Assembly (NCBI RefSeq): GCF_037138995.1
Contig: NZ_JBAXHI010000023.1
Coordinates: forward strand, 1 to 64,000
DNA length: 64,000 nucleotides
Source of the DNA: Chlorohelix sp037138995
Lineage (GTDB): Bacteria > Chloroflexota > Chloroflexia > Chloroheliales > Chloroheliaceae
Reading direction: 5' to 3'
Shown: positions 28,408-37,373 of the stretch, piece by piece
Layout: every line of letters starts with the position of its first letter
Position numbering within the stretch: position 1 is the first letter of the stretch
Notes under the pieces: generated by a model
Told to the model about the DNA's origin: nothing
Database searches by the model: none
What the model saw: the letters and a program-made list of their open reading frames with translations, nothing else
Made by a program: the position numbers and the translations under genes

Positions 28408-28779
28408 TTAGTTACCCATAGCAACCACAAAAGCAATGGCATCGCCACGCGAATGAGAGAGGCTTATACTCCACTCTACAAGCCCAAGCTTTTCGGCGCG
28501 ATTGGCGGCTTCCCCGCTTAAATTAAGGTGGGGCTTGCCCTCCGAATCGTTTACTACCTCAATCTGATGCCAGCTAACCCCATGCCTCCACAACCCGGTG
28601 CCTAAAATCTTTGCGGTTGCCTCTTTGGCGGCAAAACGGGCTGCCAGTTGGGGAGCGCGTCCTCGGCAATACTCACGTTCTCTTTCAGTATATATCCTGT
28701 TCAGAAAACGCTCACCTAGACGCGCTACCGCTTGCTCAATCCGCGTTATTTCGACCAAATCAACGCCACATTCGAGCAT
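28408..28779 (-). CDS. acpS: Holo-[acyl-carrier-protein] synthase
   Basis: This 123-residue phosphopantetheinyl transferase has the two Mg-binding motifs GVDLVEI (Asp 7) and RFAAKEA (Glu 53). It transfers 4'-phosphopantetheine from CoA to acyl carrier protein for fatty acid synthesis. It lies between the UDP-glucose dehydrogenase gene and the NAD(P)HX repair gene in one minus-strand run, with a nine-base gap on one side and a ten-base gap on the other. Confidence 0.95.
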   Translation of the reverse strand: MLECGVDLVEITRIEQAVARLGERFLNRIYTEREREYCRGRAPQLAARFAAKEATAKILGTGLWRHGVSWHQIEVVNDSEGKPHLNLSGEAANRAEKLGLVEWSISLSHSRGDAIAFVVAMGN

Positions 28780-28788
28780 GTCAACCTG

Positions 28789-30105
28789 CTAAAATGGGCG
28801 ACCTACACCCCGATACTCGAAACCGAGTTTTTGTATTTCAAGCGGGTCGTAAAGATTACGCCCATCGAAAAGGAAATGCTGCTTCATCAACTTTTTAACC
28901 TTTTCAAAATCCACCTGCTTGAACTCATTCCACTCAGTCAAAAGCAATATCGCATCAGCATCTTTGACCACACTATAAGGGTCATTGCAGAACTCAACCG
29001 CATGTGGTAGATAGCGTTCTGCCTGTTTCATTGCTACCGGGTCGTAGACATACACCTCTGCACCCTTGCGAACCAACGCATTTATAATATCTAGCGAAGG
29101 GGCTTCGCGCATATCGTCCGTATTCGGCTTAAAAGCTAAACCCCAAACCCCAATGCGACGATGCGTAACCGAACCCAATGTTCGCTCAATTTTCTGGACA
29201 AACACGCGGCGAGAATCTTGGTTAATATCCATAACTGCCAACAACAATTGAGGATGGCAATTGCTCTTTTCAGCCATATGTGCCAGCGCCTTTACATCTT
29301 TCGGGAAACAGCTACCGCCATAGCCAATCCCAGCCTGAAGGAATTGAGGTCCGATACGTTTATCGTATCCCATACCCTCTGCTACTACCTTAACATCGGC
29401 GCCTAAAGCATCACAAACTTGTGAGATTTCGTTTATAAAGCTGATACGAGTTGCCAGAATAGCATTTGAAGCGTATTTAATCATCTCCGCGCTACGCAAA
29501 TCGGTAATAATGATAGGCGCTTTTAAGGGAGCGTATAGCTCCGCCACCTTATCCGCGCTTGACCTTTCCATACTGCCGAGTACAATCCGGTCAGGAGTCA
29601 TAAAATCGAAAATAGCAGAGCCTTCACGTAAAAATTCAGGGTTGCTGACCACTGCAAAGGTAGCATTCTTTGGGTTTCCGATCTTGTCGAGCGCATCCTG
29701 CACAATATTGGATACCCAATCGCCGGTTCCAATCGGAACGGTACTCTTGTTAATTATAATCGAATGACCTTCTAACACCTGCGCTATAGATTGTGCCGCA
29801 GTTTCCACATAGTTTAAATCTGCTCCGCCATCTTCGCCTTGAGGAGTGCCAACCGCGATAAAAATAAAATCTGCGCCGGGTACAGCATCTGCATAATTGG
29901 TGGTAAACTTCAAACGCCCTGCTTTGACATTATTCTTAACCATCTCTTCCAAACCGGGTTCATAGATGGGCATTTCGCCTCTTTTAAGGCTGAGTATTTT
30001 TTCTTCTATAATATCCAGACAGGTAACATTATTTCCCAAATCAGAAAAACAAGTTCCCGTTACTAGACCAACATAGCCTGTTCCAATTACACAAATATTG
30101 CTCAC
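28789..30105 (-). CDS. ugd: UDP-glucose 6-dehydrogenase
   Basis: A 438-residue enzyme starting at GTG 30105 after GGAGGG. The NAD-binding GTGYVGLVTG is at 8-17. The catalytic lysine and asparagine are in IKYASNA (Lys 210, Asn 214), and the catalytic cysteine is in GYGGSCFPKD (Cys 266). It oxidises UDP-glucose to UDP-glucuronate, a precursor for acidic surface polysaccharides. This fits the flippase and FecR-like genes upstream. Confidence 0.95.
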   Translation of the reverse strand: MSNICVIGTGYVGLVTGTCFSDLGNNVTCLDIIEEKILSLKRGEMPIYEPGLEEMVKNNVKAGRLKFTTNYADAVPGADFIFIAVGTPQGEDGGADLNYVETAAQSIAQVLEGHSIIINKSTVPIGTGDWVSNIVQDALDKIGNPKNATFAVVSNPEFLREGSAIFDFMTPDRIVLGSMERSSADKVAELYAPLKAPIIITDLRSAEMIKYASNAILATRISFINEISQVCDALGADVKVVAEGMGYDKRIGPQFLQAGIGYGGSCFPKDVKALAHMAEKSNCHPQLLLAVMDINQDSRRVFVQKIERTLGSVTHRRIGVWGLAFKPNTDDMREAPSLDIINALVRKGAEVYVYDPVAMKQAERYLPHAVEFCNDPYSVVKDADAILLLTEWNEFKQVDFEKVKKLMKQHFLFDGRNLYDPLEIQKLGFEYRGVGRPF

Positions 30106-30122
30106 TTAATTATCCCTCCTGC

Positions 30123-31472
30123 TTAGCCTTTACCCACCAGCGAAAGGTCGGTAAAATAAGCTTCATAATCATGACCTGCCGAACCGATAGTGATAGATAA
30201 AATCTTTTGTGGTTTGTTGCGCCGCTGCATTAAATCCTCACTTACAAATTCAATCCACTCACCTTGCTTGACTTGCTCTGATACTATATATTTTGCCACA
30301 CGGGTATTATCTTTCGGGTCAAAGGGGGTAATATAAAATCCGGCAAAATATTCATTATATGGATTACCTTGCATATCCATATAATTAATTCTAACAAATA
30401 ATGGGAATTCGATTCCTTGCTCACCACCACCGCTCAAGCTTTGAGTTTGAATCTTGAGTTTGAAAGTAAAAACGAGGCTTTGATAACTTGAGACATCGGT
30501 GTTAAGCTCCTGTATAACACTACACTCATGGGAGTCTTTAGTACCCTGCCCCCTATAGGTGTGTGTTCGGTAAATAGTCCCATCATCTACTTTTTCACTA
30601 TCAATAAATAAACTGCAAAATATATTATCTAGGCTACCGCTATCTTTTTGCTGCACTTCCCAGCCATCTAACCCATTGATAAAAGCGCGGTTATTCCGAA
30701 TAAGCTCATCCTGTAATCCGTTTGTTTCCACCGGAGGTTGTCCGTTAGCCACAAATACACGCCTGCCCGGTTCTAGCAATTGAGTTTTACCGACCGCGCT
30801 AATCTGTAAATTACCTGTATTAGTCACTGGTGAAGTTATCATTGTGCGACTAGAGCCATCAGTGGAATGTATCAGGTCAATCGAGTAATTATCTTTACCT
30901 TGATTGCCTTCAAATATGAGGGATGCGCCATCAGAACAAGTAATTACTAGAGGCTTTCCGCTGTATTCTTGGGCATCCTTATTACCGGGTTGTACTGATA
31001 TTTTTCCAACCCCGGTTCTATCATCATCGCTTGAGTTCAGGCTTATTTCTAAAGCAAGCTGTTTTTCACGGCGGACAAAGTTAGTAGTTACGATACGCGA
31101 CTGACTTAATCTTACTTTACTTGAGGAATATATATCTAGTTTTGTGCCGTCAAATAACTCAAGCGTAACTTGGCTCTGATTATCTGTAAGAATAGTATCA
31201 CCGGGTTGGATGGTATCGAGGGGATTTGCTACCAATAAACTGCCTTGCCCAGTCCGAGCAATATAAACTGGCCCACGAGTTACAGTTACAGTTGCGCTTC
31301 GATTCTGGATAGAGTGGCTCAAGTAATCACTTGCCAAATTAACCGCCAGATTAACCAGCAAACAAAAAACGGCAAAAGCTATAAATATTACCAGCCATGC
31401 TATTATTTGTGGCTTGATTTTAGGTTTGCGATTGCCTTTTTCTACATTTGCCGACACTGTTTTTAAACTCAT
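30123..31472 (-). CDS. Membrane-anchored FecR-domain protein
   Basis: The 449-residue protein has a basic cytoplasmic N-terminus, one transmembrane helix (about residues 23-48) and a large outside part. Residues about 60-140 match a FecR-type beta domain (RGPVYI, QPGDTILTDNQSQVTLELFDGTKLDI). The C-terminal 190 residues look like a beta-sandwich (DISSYQSLVFTFKLKI-like strands, ending in SLVGKG). FecR itself senses ligands and signals to a sigma factor, but no sigma gene is adjacent, so a structural or sensing role in the envelope is all that can be suggested. It precedes ugd by 17 bases. Confidence 0.7.
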   Translation of the reverse strand: MSLKTVSANVEKGNRKPKIKPQIIAWLVIFIAFAVFCLLVNLAVNLASDYLSHSIQNRSATVTVTRGPVYIARTGQGSLLVANPLDTIQPGDTILTDNQSQVTLELFDGTKLDIYSSSKVRLSQSRIVTTNFVRREKQLALEISLNSSDDDRTGVGKISVQPGNKDAQEYSGKPLVITCSDGASLIFEGNQGKDNYSIDLIHSTDGSSRTMITSPVTNTGNLQISAVGKTQLLEPGRRVFVANGQPPVETNGLQDELIRNNRAFINGLDGWEVQQKDSGSLDNIFCSLFIDSEKVDDGTIYRTHTYRGQGTKDSHECSVIQELNTDVSSYQSLVFTFKLKIQTQSLSGGGEQGIEFPLFVRINYMDMQGNPYNEYFAGFYITPFDPKDNTRVAKYIVSEQVKQGEWIEFVSEDLMQRRNKPQKILSITIGSAGHDYEAYFTDLSLVGKG

Positions 31473-31586
31473 GCTTTTATTAAGCTAATGAAACTCAGTT
31501 TTATGCACATTGTTATACTATTTCTGGTAAACCGTGTAGCTGTGTACATTTTATCTTCCAGCCGTGCACCCGTCAATGTGCCTACA

Positions 31587-32468
31587 CTATTCTCTTATTT
31601 CACCGTCAGGTAAGCTTTCTTTACCGCGCTTACGCGCCTGCCGTTGTGTTGAAGAAGTAGCCTCGTTGGTGCCTCGCTTCTCAGTATCTGGTTTACTTGC
31701 AGAAGAGTCGCTTGAATCAAATTTTGAGCTTAGAAAACCCATCAACTCAATCGGAAGCGGGAAAATAATAGTTGAATTCTTCTCGACCGAGATTTCACTA
31801 AGGGTTTGCAAATAACGCAATTGGATGGCTTGCTTTTCCTGTCCCATTATATGGGCAGCTTGCGCCAATTTTTCACTTGCCATCAATTCGCCCTCTGCGC
31901 TAATTATTTTCGCCCGTTTCTCACGCTCGGCTTCTGCTTGTCGTGCCATTGCCCGTTGCATAGACTGTGGTAATTCTACATCTTTTACTTCAACACTAGA
32001 AACCTTTATGCCCCATGGTTCGGTTTGCGAGTCGATTATCTGTTGCAAAGACTCATTAATTTTATCACGGCGGGAGAGCAAATCATCCAAATCTGACTGC
32101 CCGATTACGCTGCGGAGAGTGGTTTGAGAAATTTGCAGAGTCGCTCGGATAAAATCTATGACATTTACCACCGATTTAGTAGGGTCTGCTACCCGGAAAT
32201 ACAATACCGCATTTACTTTAACCGATACGTTATCACGTGTGATAGTTTCCTGAGTAGGGACTTCCATTGTTACTGTGCGTAAATCTACCTTAACATAGCG
32301 ATCAATTCCGAAAGGTATTATAAAGAACCAACCCGGTCCTTTTACGCCAAGCAAACGTCCTAACCGGAAAATAACGCCCCTCTCGTACTCCTGAACAATT
32401 TTTAGGGAACTGAAAAAGATTGAAATAGCGACTATCAAAATTACCAGAAGGATAAGCGGAGTTTCCAT
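31587..32468 (-). CDS. Slipin / SPFH-domain membrane protein
   Basis: This 293-residue protein has an N-terminal membrane helix (about 3-22), then EYERGVIFRLGRLLGVKGPG, the hallmark of stomatin/slipin SPFH domains. An Ala/Glu-rich coiled coil follows (QAEAEREKRAKIISAEGE) and then FPLPIEL. Such proteins form ring oligomers that organise membrane patches and proteases. The usual partner protease NfeD is not adjacent. The C-terminal tail is low-complexity and charged. Confidence 0.9.
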   Translation of the reverse strand: METPLILLVILIVAISIFFSSLKIVQEYERGVIFRLGRLLGVKGPGWFFIIPFGIDRYVKVDLRTVTMEVPTQETITRDNVSVKVNAVLYFRVADPTKSVVNVIDFIRATLQISQTTLRSVIGQSDLDDLLSRRDKINESLQQIIDSQTEPWGIKVSSVEVKDVELPQSMQRAMARQAEAEREKRAKIISAEGELMASEKLAQAAHIMGQEKQAIQLRYLQTLSEISVEKNSTIIFPLPIELMGFLSSKFDSSDSSASKPDTEKRGTNEATSSTQRQARKRGKESLPDGEIRE

Positions 32469-32523
32469 TATAACCTTAAGCTCCTATAATTCATTTTAGT
32501 AAGCAGAGTACAAAACCACTATT

Positions 32524-34179
32524 TTACAAATACTTGATTACCAGATTTCGGAAGGGTAATTTAATTGTTTGTAATCTTTTCTTATCTTCAGGGTCAAAAC
32601 CACCCAACATTTTGAAAACCGCCACAAATGTTATCATTCCTGCCGCTACAACCCCAAATGTTACAAACCAGTTTACCGGAAGCAGTAAGACTATTATTTG
32701 TAAAGGGAAAGCAAAAGCAAGGCTGGCTTTTAGCACTTTCATGAAAAAACCTGCCGGGTAACGTAACCCAAACTGGCGTTTCACTATATACATTTGGATT
32801 GCTCTTGATATTACTGCCAACCCTCCCATAACCAATACCGCTACGATTGCACCTAATTTAAAGAGCGCAACTAGCACAAGTAACGGACCCGTAAAGTATG
32901 GCAATAGCTGAGTAAATATTACAATCCTATATTTTTCATATACCATCAATACAATAGATGGTATCGCCAGCAAGGATTCCCCAAAGGTCATAATTACGGT
33001 AATTATCACCGACCAAGTAGCAGGAGTAAGCATATCAGGTGTTAGCACTGCCTCGCCACTCTGACGCAGCATTAATAATTGTAGCAGGTTACGCGCCAAT
33101 ACAATAAACCCTAACGCGCTTGGCACCAGTAAGAAAATCTGTATTCTTGTCAGGGTGGCATAAGCTACCTGAAGGTCTTTATGCCGTTCTTCCGCATAAA
33201 TTGAAGAGAACAGGGGCATTTGCACCCCATTTAAAGGAGTCATTAGGTTTTTAAGCAACGTTCTTATAAAAGTATAAGCGATACGAACAATTGTAGCAGC
33301 TACCGCTTCGCGGAAATATACCAATACCACTACGGCAAAAGAGTAATCCGAAAGTGAGTAGGATACATTCAGGAAGTACATAAGGGTTGAATACTTTATA
33401 AAACGCCAGCGCAGCTTAACCTTTTCAGCAAGATTCTGTTCCTCGCTAATGCCTCCTCCGCTTACAACACTTTTCTTACCAATCTCTCGTGCCTCCTGAG
33501 AAGCAGTCCACGCTTGCCATGTAGCAATTACCACACTTACAATAGTAGTTAATAGCAACGCGACTATAACCCCAAATACTTCCCATTTGAATACTAGGAT
33601 GAAGATAAGTGTCAGTGAAGTATTGACAATAGTAACAGTTATGTCAAGTATATTGGTAACTTTTTGTTTGAAAAAGCTATATAGAATCTGAGTAGCTATA
33701 TCATAAAATGCGCCCAGCACCAGTAGCAACAAGATAAGCGAAAGATAGACTCTGGCATATTGGGTTAAATCCAGCCAGTGTGTCACCGTATCGGCGAATA
33801 TCCCAAAAAAGAGGCTTAAAACCGCAAGAATTGCCAGTTTTATTATGATTATATTAAAGATAAAGCGGCGCAGGTAAGTTCTGCCAAATTTGACCTCAAT
33901 TTCGCTCACAAAACGAGGCAACGCCCTTTCAATACCCAAATCGGTCAGGACTCCGAGCAACGCAAGCGAACCGCTAATTGCCGCCAAGTTTATATACGCG
34001 CCTCTGCTAAAATCCTTAATAATTACCAAAGAGACAACCAGCCCAAGCAGCGCTTTAGCTGGAAGAAAAATTATATTCCAGAAAAGCGCCCAACCAGCCC
34101 TTTTTTGCAATGATGGCGGTTTTTGAGTTTTAGAGGATGCAGTTTTTTGCTCAAACGGTTCTTTAAGGTCTGTTTGCAT
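32524..34179 (-). CDS. Polysaccharide flippase (Wzx/MATE-like)
   Basis: A 551-residue membrane protein with about 12-14 transmembrane segments and the N-terminal fold of oligosaccharide flippases (WALFWNIIFLPAKALLG, then GVLTDLGIERALPRFVSE). It would move lipid-linked glycan units across the membrane. It starts five bases after the endonuclease IV stop. Together with ugd it suggests an exopolysaccharide export function for this neighbourhood. Confidence 0.8.
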   Translation of the reverse strand: MQTDLKEPFEQKTASSKTQKPPSLQKRAGWALFWNIIFLPAKALLGLVVSLVIIKDFSRGAYINLAAISGSLALLGVLTDLGIERALPRFVSEIEVKFGRTYLRRFIFNIIIIKLAILAVLSLFFGIFADTVTHWLDLTQYARVYLSLILLLLVLGAFYDIATQILYSFFKQKVTNILDITVTIVNTSLTLIFILVFKWEVFGVIVALLLTTIVSVVIATWQAWTASQEAREIGKKSVVSGGGISEEQNLAEKVKLRWRFIKYSTLMYFLNVSYSLSDYSFAVVVLVYFREAVAATIVRIAYTFIRTLLKNLMTPLNGVQMPLFSSIYAEERHKDLQVAYATLTRIQIFLLVPSALGFIVLARNLLQLLMLRQSGEAVLTPDMLTPATWSVIITVIMTFGESLLAIPSIVLMVYEKYRIVIFTQLLPYFTGPLLVLVALFKLGAIVAVLVMGGLAVISRAIQMYIVKRQFGLRYPAGFFMKVLKASLAFAFPLQIIVLLLPVNWFVTFGVVAAGMITFVAVFKMLGGFDPEDKKRLQTIKLPFRNLVIKYL

Positions 34180-34184
34180 ATTAT

Positions 34185-35054
34185 TCAGGCTGCTTCTATC
34201 AAGCTGTGCAAGCAGGCGAGGTTTTGAATATCTTCCAGCCCTTCCGCTCCTTTGGGGGTTTCTAGTACCTTTGGAATTTCGGTTAGACGCGCATCATTCA
34301 TTATAAAGCGAAAGGGTTCTAGCCCCATTGCCCCCTGCCCGATATGCTCATGACGGTCAACCCGACTGCCCAGACCTTTTTTGCTATCGTTCATATGGAA
34401 GGCTTTTAACTTTTCTAAGCCTATATAGCGTTGAAATTGCGCCATTGTGGCTTCATAACCCTCTGGAGTTGTCAGGTCGTAGCCGGAGGCAAAAACGTGG
34501 CAAGTATCGAAGCACACCCCAACGCGCTCAGGTCTTTTGAGCTTTTCAAAAATAGCTCCCCAATGCTCGAAACGATAGCCTATTGCCGAACCTTGTCCGG
34601 CGGTGGTTTCAAGCAAAACCGTAACCTGTTCAATTCCGGGAATACCGGATTCATCGAATTCATCTATTACCCGATTGAGGGCATCTGCCACACGTTGCAG
34701 CGCGAATTCTTCTCCGCTACCGATATGCGAACCAGCATGTGTAACCAGATACGGAATCTCTAGGATTGAACAACGCTGCATCTCATCTTTAAAGGCATTC
34801 AGCGATTTTTCCCAGCCTTCTTCCTGTGGGGATGCAAGGTTAATCAGATAGCTATCATGGCTTAAAATCGTCCCAACCTGACTGGTACTGCGAGCTTTTT
34901 GCCACAATTCAACCTCCGCCTCATTCAAAGGGCGGGATTGCCATTGTCGTTCATTTCTGGTGAAAATCTGCATGGCGCTGCAACCAACTTTTGCCGCTCT
35001 TTCAAAGGCAAGGTGCAGACCGCCCGCCACCGACATATGCGCCCCTATTAGCAC
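34185..35054 (-). CDS. nfo: Endonuclease IV (deoxyribonuclease IV)
   Basis: The start is set at GTG 35054, which has GAAAGGA six bases upstream and gives the usual N-terminus MLIGAHMSVAGGL; an in-frame TTG lies 15 bases earlier. Of 289 residues, zinc ligands and signature motifs are visible: THAG, LLETTAGQG, VCFDTCHVFASGYD, FHMNDSKKGLGSRVDRHEHIG. It cleaves DNA at abasic sites in base excision repair. It may be cotranscribed with the flippase by proximity only. Confidence 0.95.
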   Translation of the reverse strand: MLIGAHMSVAGGLHLAFERAAKVGCSAMQIFTRNERQWQSRPLNEAEVELWQKARSTSQVGTILSHDSYLINLASPQEEGWEKSLNAFKDEMQRCSILEIPYLVTHAGSHIGSGEEFALQRVADALNRVIDEFDESGIPGIEQVTVLLETTAGQGSAIGYRFEHWGAIFEKLKRPERVGVCFDTCHVFASGYDLTTPEGYEATMAQFQRYIGLEKLKAFHMNDSKKGLGSRVDRHEHIGQGAMGLEPFRFIMNDARLTEIPKVLETPKGAEGLEDIQNLACLHSLIEAA

Positions 35055-35132
35055 GCTGAATCCTTTCAAGTTTTTATATGAACATCCTCATTATAGCATA
35101 GCCAATTCTGAACAGTTTGCTTTTAAAATGAG

Positions 35133-35173
35133 ACCGCCACTAGAGTAAGTAAGACAAATACTCCAATGGCGGT
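35133..35173 (-). terminator. Hairpin between btuF and nfo
   Basis: ACCGCCA/TGGCGGT (35133-35139 with 35167-35173) and an inner GAGTA/TACTC stem form a two-part hairpin 24 bases after the btuF stop. On the minus strand it is followed by CTCATTTTAAAA rather than a pure T tract, so it is a probable but weak terminator. Confidence 0.5.
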
Positions 35174-35197
35174 TAGGTAAATGCTATGAGTTAATAG

Positions 35198-36190
35198 TTA
35201 TTTGAAAAGGTCTGGATAAAGGGCAAGCGCAATCTGTTCCACACCCTCAGCAGCGCGAGGACCGGGGCGGTTGGTAAGGTCGGCGATTACAGTCCGAATA
35301 TTCTTGTTTTTTACCGCCGTAAGTTTATCCCATCCGGCGCGAGCGGAAACAGCGCTAATTGCAGCAGCATCATCTTTCACGAATCCGCCATCGCCAGAAC
35401 TAAGAATAATAACCTGTGGGTCGGCAGCAATTATGGCTTCATTTGTCAATTGAGGATATGGGTTAGTCCCGGCTGGCGCAATATTTAGCCCACCCGCTTT
35501 TTCAATCATATCGTTCAGGAATGAGCCGGATGCAACCGTATAAAGGTCTCCAAGGTCAAAGAAAACGCTTGCCTTTTTGCTGGCATTTTTGACTTTGGCA
35601 GCTACAGTATCAAGGCGATTCTGGAAATTCTTTGCCTCAGCCGCGCCCTTTTCCGGCACTCCGGCAGCTTTACCCACAAGCTTGATATTATCCACCACGC
35701 CTAACAAATCCTTTGGAGCAAATACCACCACATTAATGTTTCGTTGCTCAAGAGTCGGCACTACTGTTTTAAGATGAAGGCTAGTAGCAAAAACCAAATC
35801 GGGGCTAAGGCTGATAACTTTCTCAAGATTAATATCGGAAAAGCTACCGACCTGCTCCTTTTTAGAGGCTTCGGGCGGGAAGTTGGAAAACTGGTCAACA
35901 CCAACCACGCTATCACCCAATCCCAACGCATATAGTATTTCGGTGCTGCTAGGCGCAAGTGAAACTATTTTCGTGGCAGCTTTAGCAAGCTTAACGGTAC
36001 GTCCGGCATCGTCTTTCAACTCCAGCGGAAAGATTGCAGCAGTAGCAGCAGCGGTGGTCACAGAGTTTGTGGTTACAACTTTGGTAGTGGCAGTAACAGG
36101 AATCGCGGTATTGTCCCCGCAGGCGGCGAATAACACCGATAGAAGTAACAAAACAGTGCCAAACCAGCGGGGCAAATGGGATTTTTTCAA
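35198..36190 (-). CDS. btuF: Cobalamin ABC transporter substrate-binding lipoprotein (BtuF-like)
   Basis: A 330-residue protein starting at TTG 36190 behind GAGGAAGAG. It has a signal peptide with lipobox FAAC (Cys 24), then a Thr-rich linker and a PF01497 periplasmic-binding domain (KIVSLAPSSTEILYALG, VGSFSDINLEKVISLSPDLV). The cobalamin riboswitch just upstream shows that the ligand is cobalamin or a precursor rather than a siderophore. No permease or ATPase gene follows, so those parts must be encoded elsewhere. Confidence 0.85.
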   Translation of the reverse strand: MKKSHLPRWFGTVLLLLSVLFAACGDNTAIPVTATTKVVTTNSVTTAAATAAIFPLELKDDAGRTVKLAKAATKIVSLAPSSTEILYALGLGDSVVGVDQFSNFPPEASKKEQVGSFSDINLEKVISLSPDLVFATSLHLKTVVPTLEQRNINVVVFAPKDLLGVVDNIKLVGKAAGVPEKGAAEAKNFQNRLDTVAAKVKNASKKASVFFDLGDLYTVASGSFLNDMIEKAGGLNIAPAGTNPYPQLTNEAIIAADPQVIILSSGDGGFVKDDAAAISAVSARAGWDKLTAVKNKNIRTVIADLTNRPGPRAAEGVEQIALALYPDLFK

Positions 36191-36301
36191 GTCTCTTCCT
36201 CTTTCTAGCTCTTGGCGTATTACACGCCCGGTTCAAACATCCAGAACTCATTGCCCTGAAAAAAGAGGAGATGCTGCCTAGCAACAACACTTGCCGGAAT
36301 T

Positions 36302-36332
36302 AAAAAAGCCCTGCAAATGTTGCGCGGGGCTT
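36302..36332 (-). terminator. Riboswitch-controlled intrinsic terminator
   Basis: On the minus strand AAGCCC and GGGCTT pair (36327-36332 with 36306-36311), with inner GCG/TGC pairs, and six T residues follow. It lies between the B12 aptamer and btuF, so it is the likely expression platform: cobalamin binding would favour termination. Confidence 0.8.
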
Positions 36333-36384
36333 GAAGAATGATTCTGAGTTTACTTCTATAATAATAAATAGAAATATCACCCGT

Positions 36385-36575
36385 GCGTCCTCTCTCTCGA
36401 AGGCGTTCGCAACGGCACGATTAAGGACAGGCATTCTGGCTTTCGGTATGAACCGATTTACAGTAGCGGGACTGCGCCGGAATTTCACCGGACTTTCCCT
36501 GTGTCAATCTTCTGCTTGGCGGATTTGCACCGCGCCCCTTTTACTTAAAAGGCGAGAAGATATTCCCTAATTGTA
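36385..36575 (-). ncRNA. Cobalamin (B12) riboswitch
   Basis: Read on the minus strand, the element contains GGTGCAAATCCGCC, then GGGAAAGTCCGGTGAAATTC, then the B12-box region AGTCCCGCTACTGTAAAT and AAAGCCAGAATGCCTG. These are the conserved core blocks of the cobalamin riboswitch in the right order. The outer ends (P1) are approximate. It precedes a terminator and the btuF-like gene, so it represses uptake when cobalamin is plentiful. Confidence 0.92.
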
Positions 36576-36622
36576 TCTATATGCAATTTTAAATGAGCGT
36601 TCAGAAAACTTGACTAATAATA

Positions 36623-37060
36623 TCACCGGGCTTTGGCGCTGTCAAACGGAAATTGCAAGACACCCCACACTGCGCCGCTGACTATTCCCATACATACTAA
36701 CGCCAATGCCAACGCCCAGAATTCAGGGCTAAACCATAGCAAAAAGCCTTCCCACCCACGCGCCAACACGGTAAGCAATAAACTCTCACCTAATGCGCCC
36801 AAAGCAACATAAATTGCTGACATTCGTATTCTGCCAAAACCTTTTGTGCTTCGTAACCTGTGCAAACTTAGAATTGCGACCACCGCGCCCCAATATATAG
36901 AGGTAAAGGGTAAAAACCCTACTTCTGGCGGGTAACTGCGCCCCTCTTTAGCAGGAAGGCTTTCAACTAGCGTTTGAGCAAGAACAAGCGCGGGCAAGTA
37001 AAGTAAAGCTGCGCCACCCATAGTCAAGCTGAAAATTGAAAATAATTGTTTCCCGTTCAT
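36623..37060 (-). CDS. Small membrane protein of unknown function
   Basis: The start is ATG 37060 with AGAGG upstream; a TTG nine bases earlier has no proper spacing. The 145 residues form four hydrophobic segments (about 10-30, 48-66, 80-100 and 115-135) with short loops, such as PAKEGRSYPPEVGFLPF between the first two. No family is recognised. It lies just upstream of the B12 riboswitch on the same strand, so it may be expressed separately. Confidence 0.55.
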   Translation of the reverse strand: MNGKQLFSIFSLTMGGAALLYLPALVLAQTLVESLPAKEGRSYPPEVGFLPFTSIYWGAVVAILSLHRLRSTKGFGRIRMSAIYVALGALGESLLLTVLARGWEGFLLWFSPEFWALALALVCMGIVSGAVWGVLQFPFDSAKAR

Positions 37061-37130
37061 CAATATCAAACCTCTACCGACAGATTTTGCCCTATTTCCA
37101 GTGGTATTGCAAATTCCTATTTTATAATGA

Positions 37131-37159
37131 TTGCAAAGCCATTTTCAAGGCGCTATAAT
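37131..37159 (+). promoter_or_regulatory. Promoter of 6S RNA
   Basis: TTGCAA at 37131-37136, 17-base spacer, perfect TATAAT at 37154-37159. The predicted start (about 37166) coincides with the base of the 6S closing stem. Confidence 0.75.
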
Positions 37160-37165
37160 ACTTAT

Positions 37166-37355
37166 AGCCCTATTGAATACGTGATGCCAGTAATGTTTCA
37201 ACTTCAACATCAACGATTTAGGGAGTCGATTTTACAGGCTGTATGTCTGCGCTAGTTGGATAAACTTGGGCGCGTTAGGCTGAAAACCAGTAATAGACAC
37301 CCACCTTGCAAAAGCAGGGGTCGGAAACATGAGGCACACGTTCCAGTAGGGCATT
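37166..37355 (+). ncRNA. ssrS: 6S RNA
   Basis: About 188 bases follow the promoter and form one long rod. The ends pair: GCCCTATTG...ACGTG (37167-37183) with CACGTTCCAGTAGGGC (37337-37352). The 3' half carries AGGCTGAAAAC, AGACACCCACCTTG, an AAAA-loop hairpin and GGGGTCGGAAACA. In order and spacing this resembles the 3' half of E. coli 6S RNA around its CACCTTG stem. 6S RNA binds the housekeeping RNA polymerase holoenzyme by mimicking an open promoter. The assignment is by structure and motif, not a covariance search. Confidence 0.72.
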
Positions 37356-37373
37356 AATTTTCCCCATTTAACT

